DNA of 64,000 nucleotides from positions 496,001 through 560,000 of the forward strand of contig NZ_RYZK01000001.1 in NCBI RefSeq assembly GCF_003990645.1, given 5' to 3'. The stretch's first letter is position 1; each line of letters starts with the position of its first letter. The stretch is from Shimia sediminis (GTDB taxonomy: Bacteria > Pseudomonadota > Alphaproteobacteria > Rhodobacterales > Rhodobacteraceae). Shown in pieces: positions 58,740 through 64,000 of the stretch. Under the pieces are notes generated by a model that saw only the letters and a program-made list of their open reading frames with translations, made no database searches and had not been told where the DNA came from. Both the position numbers and the translations under genes were made by a program.

Positions 58740-59408
58740 TCAGGCGGTGGCCAACTGGTCCACAAGCGAGCGGAACATTGCCACCCCGTCGGTGCCTCCA
58801 TGCCCATCATCCGCAGCACGTTCCGGGTGTGGCATCATGCCAAGCACGCGGCGGTTCTTGGAAATCACGCCAGCGATGTCGGCAACCGACCCGTTTGGAT
58901 TGTCGGTATAGGTAAAGGCAATGCGGCCTTCGTCACGCAACTGGGCAAGTTTTTCATCGGTCACGAAATAGTTGCCATCATGGTGCGCAATCGGAACATC
59001 AATGACCTGGCCCGCTTCGTACTGGCTGGTAAATGCGGTTTCGGCGTTCTCAACCCGCAACCCAACTGTGCGACAGATGTATTTCAGCCCGGCGTTGCGA
59101 CGCAGTGCCCCGGGAAGGATCCCGGTTTCGGTCAGAATTTGAAAGCCGTTGCAAACGCCAAGCGCAAATCCACCACGTTCGGTATGTTGGATCAGTGACT
59201 TGCAGATCGGAGAATTGGCCGCGATGGCCCCGCAACGAAGGTAATCGCCAAACGAGAAGCCGCCCGGAACCCCAACGATATCAAGATCCTGTGGCAGTTC
59301 GGTCTCTTTGTGCCAAACCATCGCGACATCCATGCCAGCCTGTTCAAAGGCCACGGCAAGGTCGCGGTCACAGTTGGATCCGGGAAAGACGATGACGGCA
59401 GCTTTCAT
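58740..59408 (-). CDS. purQ: Phosphoribosylformylglycinamidine synthase subunit PurQ
   Basis: PurQ is the glutaminase subunit of FGAM synthase. 222 residues with the class I glutamine amidotransferase triad: nucleophile Cys in GVCNGFQ, and His and Glu in PHPERA. The start ATG shares a base with the purS stop (TGATG). Longer upstream starts lie inside purS and are rejected. PurL is not present in the window. Confidence 0.95.
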   Translation of the reverse strand: MKAAVIVFPGSNCDRDLAVAFEQAGMDVAMVWHKETELPQDLDIVGVPGGFSFGDYLRCGAIAANSPICKSLIQHTERGGFALGVCNGFQILTETGILPGALRRNAGLKYICRTVGLRVENAETAFTSQYEAGQVIDVPIAHHDGNYFVTDEKLAQLRDEGRIAFTYTDNPNGSVADIAGVISKNRRVLGMMPHPERAADDGHGGTDGVAMFRSLVDQLATA

Positions 59409-59638
59409 CACATCAGCTCCACGCGGTAGCTTTCGATCACGGTGTTGGCGAGAAGTTTTTCGCACATTTCCGTCACCGTATCTTCGGTGGTGCCGTCAGC
59501 CAGGTCCAGCTCGATCACCTTGCCCTGGCGCACGCCTTCGACACCGTCAAATCCCAGGCTTCCCAAAGCGTGGCGCACGGCCTCGCCCTGCGGATCCAGA
59601 ACACCGTTTTTGAGCATCACATAGACACGCGCTTTCAT
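59408..59638 (-). CDS. purS: Phosphoribosylformylglycinamidine synthase subunit PurS
   Basis: PurS bridges PurQ and PurL to channel ammonia in FGAM synthase. 76 residues, beginning MKARVYVMLKNGVLDPQGEAV and containing VRQGKVIELD, both typical. It lies 91 nt downstream of purC and overlaps purQ. Together purC-purS-purQ form one purine operon. Confidence 0.95.
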   Translation of the reverse strand: MKARVYVMLKNGVLDPQGEAVRHALGSLGFDGVEGVRQGKVIELDLADGTTEDTVTEMCEKLLANTVIESYRVELM

Positions 59639-59729
59639 CTGCTTTTCTCCGGTATGAAGATGATCCCACTTGGGCGTCATCTTTTCAAAAACACTTGTGT
59701 TGTTGCGCGCCCTCAGCCGGACGCGCCGT

Positions 59730-60485
59730 TCAGTTAACCAGCGTGGGCTTTGGCCCTGTGCCCTTGGGCATGACGCCCAGTCGGCGTGCCACTTCGGCGT
59801 AGGCATCGGTCAGGTTGCCGAGATCACGGCGGAACACGTCCTTGTCCAGCTTCTGACCTGTCTCCATGTCCCAAAGGCGGCAGCTGTCGGGGCTGATTTC
59901 ATCGGCAACGACAAGACGCTGGAAATCGCCATCATAGATGCGGCCGATCTCGATCTTGAAGTCGATCAGCTTGATACCGACACCGTACATCACGCCCGAC
60001 ATATAGTCGTTGACCCGCAGCGCCAGGCCCAGGATGTCATCCATGTCCTGCTGGCTTGCCCAACCAAAGGCCGCAATGTGCTCTTCGGTGACAATGGGAT
60101 CACCCAGCGAGTCATCCTTGTAGCAGTATTCGACGATCGGGCGCGGCAACTGCGTGCCCTCTTCGATTCCCAAACGTTTGCTCATCGAGCCTGCGGCAAA
60201 GTTCCGCACGATCACTTCCAACGGAATAATCTCGCAGGAGCGCACCAGCTGTTCACGCATGTTGAGGCGTTTCAGAAAGTGTGTCGGAACGCCAATCTGG
60301 TTCAGCCCCAGCATGAAGTATTCGCTCAGGCGATTGTTCAAAGCGCCCTTGCCGTCGATGACGTCCTTTTTTTCAGCATTGAACGCAGTGGCGTCGTCCT
60401 TGAAGTATTGGACGATTGTTCCCGGCTCTGGACCTTCGAACAGTATCTTGGCTTTGCCTTCGTAAATCTTCTTACCGCGCGCCAT
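59730..60485 (-). CDS. purC: SAICAR synthase PurC
   Basis: PurC joins aspartate to CAIR in purine synthesis. 251 residues with [28 protein letters not shown] and [10 protein letters not shown], which contain the ATP-, CAIR- and Asp-binding positions. AGGAAAGAGA precedes the ATG at 60485. Confidence 0.96.
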   Translation of the reverse strand: MARGKKIYEGKAKILFEGPEPGTIVQYFKDDATAFNAEKKDVIDGKGALNNRLSEYFMLGLNQIGVPTHFLKRLNMREQLVRSCEIIPLEVIVRNFAAGSMSKRLGIEEGTQLPRPIVEYCYKDDSLGDPIVTEEHIAAFGWASQQDMDDILGLALRVNDYMSGVMYGVGIKLIDFKIEIGRIYDGDFQRLVVADEISPDSCRLWDMETGQKLDKDVFRRDLGNLTDAYAEVARRLGVMPKGTGPKPTLVN

Positions 60486-60642
60486 CGGGGTCTCTTTCCT
60501 GTCTGGCGGGGGCGAGTCCCCGCTATCTGGCGCCCTCTTAATCCATGGGCGGCATTGTCGCAAGCGTGCCTGCCCCCCTTGCGGCGAGAGGTCCCCTTGT
60601 GCATACAAGACCTAACGCCAACATTTGCAAGGAAATGAGCAG

Positions 60643-60957
60643 ATGACCACTTTTGACGACCGCGAAAGCGCATTCGAAAACAAGTTCGCCCACGACGAAG
60701 AAATGAATTTTAAGGCCGACGCCCGTGCCAACAAGTTGCTTGGCCTCTGGGCCGCTGATTTGCAGGGCAAGTCCGGTGATGACGCCGAGGCCTATGCCAA
60801 AACCGTAGTTTTGGCAGATTTTGAAGAGGCCGGGCACGAAGACGTGGTCCGCAAGGTTGTGGCCGATTTGGAAGGTAAAATCACCTCGGAAGAAATTCGT
60901 GCCAAACGCGCGGAGCTTCTGGCGGTGGCCAAAGAACAGCTGATGGGCGAAATCTGA
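60643..60957 (+). CDS. F1F0-ATPase zeta inhibitor (DUF1476)
   Basis: This 104-residue protein matches the alphaproteobacterial zeta subunit, which blocks ATP hydrolysis by F1-ATPase. The N-terminal MTTFDDRESAFENKFAHDEE is the inhibitory and binding segment, followed by a four-helix fold with ANKLLGLWAADL. It lies far from any atp operon. A strong terminator follows at 60982. Confidence 0.93.
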   Translation: MTTFDDRESAFENKFAHDEEMNFKADARANKLLGLWAADLQGKSGDDAEAYAKTVVLADFEEAGHEDVVRKVVADLEGKITSEEIRAKRAELLAVAKEQLMGEI

Positions 60958-60981
60958 GTCGTCACACCCGATTTGGTTTAG

Positions 60982-61014
60982 AAATGCGCGACGCGAAAGC
61001 TCGCGCATTTTTTT
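60982..61014 (+). terminator. Terminator of the zeta-inhibitor gene
   Basis: AAATGCGCGA (60982-60991) pairs with TCGCGCATTT (61001-61010) over 10 bp with a 9-nt loop, continuing into a run of seven T residues. It lies 25 nt after the stop. Confidence 0.92.
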
Positions 61015-61086
61015 GCGTGATCTGGGTACTCAACCCGGCCTCATGATTTCCATGAAAGTTTTGAGATTGCCCCCGCGCGCGCGCCA

Positions 61087-61115
61087 TGACACATGTGCGC
61101 GAGACTGATGTGTCA
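61087..61115 (+). promoter_or_regulatory. Hairpin in the leader of the methyltransferase gene
   Basis: TGACACAT (61087-61094) and ATGTGTCA (61108-61115) are perfect 8-bp complements with a 13-nt loop, ending 5 nt before the AAGGAG ribosome site of the next gene. It does not match a SAM, SAH or B12 riboswitch that I know. It could be an operator for a MetR-like or other regulator, or a translational hairpin. Confidence 0.5.
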
Positions 61116-61135
61116 CGCCCCAAGGAGTTTCCGAA

Positions 61136-62149
61136 ATGACCAATGCCCTCTCCAAAATGCTGGAAACCCGCGACTGGATCATGGCGGACGGTGCGACGGG
61201 AACCAACCTGTTCAATATGGGACTGAGCTCTGGCGATGCCCCGGAACTGTGGAACGAACAGGAACCTGCCAAGATCAAGAAGCTTTACAGCCTTGCTGTC
61301 GATAATGGGTCGGATCTGTTTCTGACCAATTCCTTTGGCGGCAACTCGGCGCGTCTGAAACTGCATGATGCAGGACATCGCGCCAGAGAGCTGTCCCGCA
61401 TGGCCGCAGAAATTGGCCGGGACGTAGCGGATGCAGCCGGACGCCCTGTGGTGGTCGCGGGATCTGTTGGCCCGACTGGCGAGATTATGGAGCCGGTTGG
61501 CTCTTTGAGTCATGCAGATGCTGTGGAAATCTTTCACGAGCAGGCCGAAGGGTTGAAAGAAGGTGGAGCAGACGTTTTGTGGCTGGAAACAATTTCCGCC
61601 CCAGAAGAATACCGGGCTGCCGCCGAGGCCTTTGCATTGGCGGACATGCCTTGGTGTGGCACCATGAGTTTTGACACAGCCGGGCGCACCATGATGGGGG
61701 TGACGTCTGCGGCCATGGTGCAGATGGTTGAAAGTCTGGCCAATCCTCCTTTGGGGTTTGGCGCGAACTGCGGCACCGGTGCGTCGGATTTGCTGCGGAC
61801 CGTCCAAGGCTTTGCAGCACAGGGCGCCGAACGCCCGATCATCGCCAAAGGCAACGCCGGTATCCCGAAGTATGTTGACGGGCACATTCACTATGACGGG
61901 ACACCCGAACTGATGGGTGAATACGCCGTTATGGCACGCGACAGCGGTGCAACCATCATTGGCGGCTGTTGCGGCACGATGCCCGAGCACCTGGCTGCGA
62001 TGCGGGCCGCGCTTGAAACCCACGAACGAGGTCCACGCCCCACTCTGGATCAGATCACCGACGCATTGGGTCCGTTCTCTTCTGCCAACGATGGCACCGA
62101 GGAAGACGCCGCCGCCCCTGCCCGCCGGAATCGACGCCGCCGGGGTTAG
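61136..62149 (+). CDS. Betaine-homocysteine S-methyltransferase family protein
   Basis: This 337-residue zinc methyltransferase of the BHMT/homocysteine methyltransferase family has zinc ligands in GANCGTG and GGCCGT. The N-terminal GATGTNLF and LFLTNSFGGNSARL are typical. It probably transfers a methyl group to homocysteine, from betaine or a related donor. Its C-terminus ends ARRNRRRRG, an Arg-rich tail like that of the RACo-like protein at 12.2 kb. AAGGAG precedes the ATG. No cobalamin-binding domain is present. Confidence 0.9.
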   Translation: MTNALSKMLETRDWIMADGATGTNLFNMGLSSGDAPELWNEQEPAKIKKLYSLAVDNGSDLFLTNSFGGNSARLKLHDAGHRARELSRMAAEIGRDVADAAGRPVVVAGSVGPTGEIMEPVGSLSHADAVEIFHEQAEGLKEGGADVLWLETISAPEEYRAAAEAFALADMPWCGTMSFDTAGRTMMGVTSAAMVQMVESLANPPLGFGANCGTGASDLLRTVQGFAAQGAERPIIAKGNAGIPKYVDGHIHYDGTPELMGEYAVMARDSGATIIGGCCGTMPEHLAAMRAALETHERGPRPTLDQITDALGPFSSANDGTEEDAAAPARRNRRRRG

Positions 62150-62248
62150 GTCTGCTTTCCAACGCAGGACGCGCCGCGACAGGGGTTGAACCCCCGGGCA
62201 TCCGATTGCATGCTCGGGCGGCGTATCCAAACTTGTTCGCGGGAATAC

Positions 62249-63085
62249 ATGTCAGAGCCTGAGCGTTCCTCAATCATGGGTCCGGCCCTGTTTTTCGGGC
62301 TATTGGTCTATGCGCTGGCAACCTATTCGCCGCCGGATGTCACCTATGCCAATCCGGCTGACAGCCTGGAACTGGAAGAGGTCACAGCGGAGGCAACGAT
62401 TTCTCCTCCTTTGGTTTTCGAACAGCATCTGCTGCCCAATAGTCCGGAACCGCATCACGCGCTGCGACGGCCCGACAGTTCTACCAGACCCACCTCGCAA
62501 ACCGCCGAACTGCGCTTTCCCGGGCCGGACAGACGCCACCCTGTCGTTGTGGGTGATTTTCGCGGGATCGTCCGACCTTTGCCTGCCGCACTCGGCGTTG
62601 CCGATTTTGAAACGTCAAACTCCGGACAACCTCCGCAACCGGGCGAGCCTGGCGTGTTGATCCAAATTGGCGCGACACGTGAAGGGCCGGTGGCACGCGG
62701 CAACGCCTTGCCCACGGTGAGGGGCGTGTTTCAGCAAGACTTTGGTTTGGCGGTGCATGGCGCCGATCCACTGCGCGTTGGGTCATCGCATTTTTCGGAA
62801 CGACACCCCGGAACGCTCCCTGATACCCTCAGTGCCCCCCATCCGAGCGGGCTTCGCCCCGAGTCCCCCATGGCGACGCTAAAGAGCATGGCTGTCGGCG
62901 GCGAAAACGTGCACCTGCGCAAAGGGCCCGGGATCGGGTTCCCAACCCTCGCAACAACCCGTTTGGGGGACCTTGTTCACATTGTGGGCACCATCGGGAA
63001 TTGGCGGCGGGTTGTCTTGCGCACCGCAGATGGTGAGGTTTCGGGGTGGATGTATGTGGATTATCTGCCCGACATCGAAAACTAA
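62249..63085 (+). CDS. SH3b domain protein with one membrane helix
   Basis: About 278 residues: a short N-terminal hydrophobic helix (LFFGLLVYALATYS, about residues 15-28), a long Pro/Ser/Thr-rich linker, and a C-terminal bacterial SH3 domain (GGENVHLRKGPG to SGWMYVDYLPDIEN). SH3b domains in the periplasm often bind peptidoglycan peptides. The start at 62249 is chosen for the GGGAA site; frames from 62186 and 62210 are alternatives. Confidence 0.7.
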   Translation: MSEPERSSIMGPALFFGLLVYALATYSPPDVTYANPADSLELEEVTAEATISPPLVFEQHLLPNSPEPHHALRRPDSSTRPTSQTAELRFPGPDRRHPVVVGDFRGIVRPLPAALGVADFETSNSGQPPQPGEPGVLIQIGATREGPVARGNALPTVRGVFQQDFGLAVHGADPLRVGSSHFSERHPGTLPDTLSAPHPSGLRPESPMATLKSMAVGGENVHLRKGPGIGFPTLATTRLGDLVHIVGTIGNWRRVVLRTADGEVSGWMYVDYLPDIEN

Positions 63086-63145
63086 GCGCAAAACATGAGC
63101 AAATGTCACAAATCCCGTCTCGAAATTGCGACCAGATGACGCCAT

Positions 63146-63159
63146 TTGACCTAGATCAG
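63146..63159 (+). promoter_or_regulatory. FNR/FnrL-like box
   Basis: TTGACCTAGATCAG matches the FNR consensus TTGAT-N4-ATCAA at 8 of 10 fixed bases and resembles FnrL sites of Rhodobacter. It lies 106 nt before the start of the 87-residue gene and is the only such site I noticed in an intergenic region of the window. Confidence 0.55.
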
Positions 63160-63264
63160 TGTCGCTGCCGGTGATCCTTTCGCAAACTGCGAGTGTCGAC
63201 GTTTCGGGATGCCCCAATTTTGTCTTGGTGTGCACCCATCAAAACAATCGGCTGGGAGACACAC

Positions 63265-63528
63265 ATGAGCATTTTGTTTGAAAAAATGACCCCGGAAGCC
63301 CGTGAAATCGCAGAGGAAAAGCTGCGCGCTGAGGGGATTTTGGCCCCCGACGCCCCTCTGGAATACGCCTTTGAGGTGTTGGCATCCGAGATGCCAGCGC
63401 TTGAGCAGGCCCGCGCAGATTTCGATGACAGGATTGCGGCTTGCGGTGCGAAAGATCATGCCGCGCTGGCCCAACTGGCCATTGATAAGGCCCGGCGGGT
63501 CCAAAAGGGCATCTCAGAACTGGCCTAG
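63265..63528 (+). CDS. Small hypothetical protein behind an FNR-like box
   Basis: This 87-residue, acidic and mostly helical protein begins MSILFEKMTPEAREIAEEKL, with GGGAGA 6 nt upstream. I recognise no family. Its promoter region carries an FNR-like box, so oxygen-dependent expression is possible. It is convergent with the PA0069-type gene, 3 nt away. Confidence 0.65.
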   Translation: MSILFEKMTPEAREIAEEKLRAEGILAPDAPLEYAFEVLASEMPALEQARADFDDRIAACGAKDHAALAQLAIDKARRVQKGISELA

Positions 63529-63531
63529 GCG

Positions 63532-64000
63532 TCAGAACAGGGCCATCTGGTCTCCGACGGCCAAAGGAACCTGAAACAGGTCCTGGCGCAGGGGCGGCAA
63601 ATCCGGGGCCAGACCCTGTCGGCGCATTGCGATCTTGAACCGCGCCGCAATCATGTCGGCATAGTGACCCTCGCCGCGCATTCGACGGCCCCATTGGGCA
63701 TCATAGTCCTGTCCCCGATGCATTTCGCGCAACCGGGCCATAACGCGCTCGGATCGCATGGGAAAGTGCGCTTCGAGCCATTCGCGAAACAGCGGAGACA
63801 CTTCTTGCGGTAATCGTAGCATGATCCAGTTCGCGGCCTTTGCCCCCGCCACACAAGACGCCTGCAGTATCGCTTCAATCTCGTGATCGGTGACAGACGG
63901 AACAACCGGAGCCATCATGAGCCGGACGGGAATGCCAGCATCCGCAAGGCGACGAATGGTTTGCAGACGCCGTTTGGGAGACGGCGCACGGGGCTCCATC
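63532..64000 (-). CDS. C-terminal part of a PA0069-family radical SAM protein
   Basis: About 156 codons are visible; the frame continues past the right window edge, so the N-terminus with the radical SAM cysteine cluster is outside. The visible MEPRAPSPKRRLQTIRRLADAGIPVR and PVVPSVTDHEIE match the second half of PA0069/Rv2578c-like radical SAM proteins, whose function is unknown. A Met at 63999 is internal, not the start. Confidence 0.75.
   Translation of the reverse strand, partial: MEPRAPSPKRRLQTIRRLADAGIPVRLMMAPVVPSVTDHEIEAILQASCVAGAKAANWIMLRLPQEVSPLFREWLEAHFPMRSERVMARLREMHRGQDYDAQWGRRMRGEGHYADMIAARFKIAMRRQGLAPDLPPLRQDLFQVPLAVGDQMALF

Noticed and set aside
62180-62200. T-loop-like GGGGTTGAACCCC suggesting a tRNA
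   Set aside because: No acceptor, D or anticodon stem can be drawn around it; it is only a short GC palindrome.

Overview
The window looks like a high-GC chromosomal stretch from an alphaproteobacterium of the Rhodobacteraceae, most likely the Roseobacter group. Evidence for this is recA followed by alaS behind a GTTC-N7-GTTC SOS box, a CckA hybrid kinase, the F1-ATPase zeta inhibitor (DUF1476), an RNase E with a large acidic insertion and a C-terminal GWW, a RACo-type corrinoid activator, and a purC/purS/purQ block. I see no phage, transposase, integrase or CRISPR array. Most of the window is core genome, with a few accessory metabolic blocks.

Layout. 1-8.5 kb: alaS (C-terminus outside the window), a MOSC protein, recA, a sulfotransferase-like gene, cckA and rsmB. 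8.5-13.8 kb: guaB, divergent from a RACo-like [2Fe-2S]/ASKHA protein and a DUF2235 hydrolase, then tRNA-Gly(CCC). 13.9-20.7 kb: a leftward iron cluster made of a 50-codon ORF, hemP, imelysin, porin, di-heme peroxidase, a second imelysin and a DUF1513 protein. 20.9-24.3 kb: a cobalamin riboswitch driving a 28-codon ORF, a DUF1636 protein and a BtuD-BtuF-BtuC type ABC importer. 24.3-28.6 kb: pgl-zwf, a radical SAM enzyme and a DUF2855 protein. 28.9-38 kb: gyrA, small membrane proteins, a MAPEG protein, a CDF transporter, M32 carboxypeptidase, heme A synthase, trmJ and a TfoX-N protein. 38-46 kb: ThiE-like protein, psuK-psuG, DUF502, a hypothetical, patatin, bdhA and an orphan peptide-binding protein. 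46-49.7 kb: a P450/hydrolase pair, ccdA and tusA. 49.9-55.3 kb: rne and a class III cyclase. 55.6-64 kb: dctBD, purQ-purS-purC, the zeta inhibitor, a BHMT-type methyltransferase, an SH3 protein, a small protein behind an FNR-like box, and the C-terminal part of a PA0069-type radical SAM protein.

How parts fit together. Two metal- or cofactor-acquisition units stand back to back at 20.7-21.1 kb: an iron/heme cluster with a Fur-like palindrome and a B12 uptake operon with a riboswitch. The corrinoid theme returns in the RACo activator and the methyltransferase at 61 kb, which share an unusual arginine-rich C-terminal tail. DctB/DctD form a two-component pair, but DctD lacks the sigma-54 contact motif GAFTGA. 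A 33-bp repeat recurs in five intergenic regions.

The observations most worth following are the riboswitch expression platform that pairs with the start codon of the 28-codon ORF, the overlapping micro-ORFs around hemP, the shared Arg tails, the GAFTGA-less DctD, the TTGTACAA inverted repeat at 55.5 kb, and an orphan minus-strand terminator at 43.9 kb.
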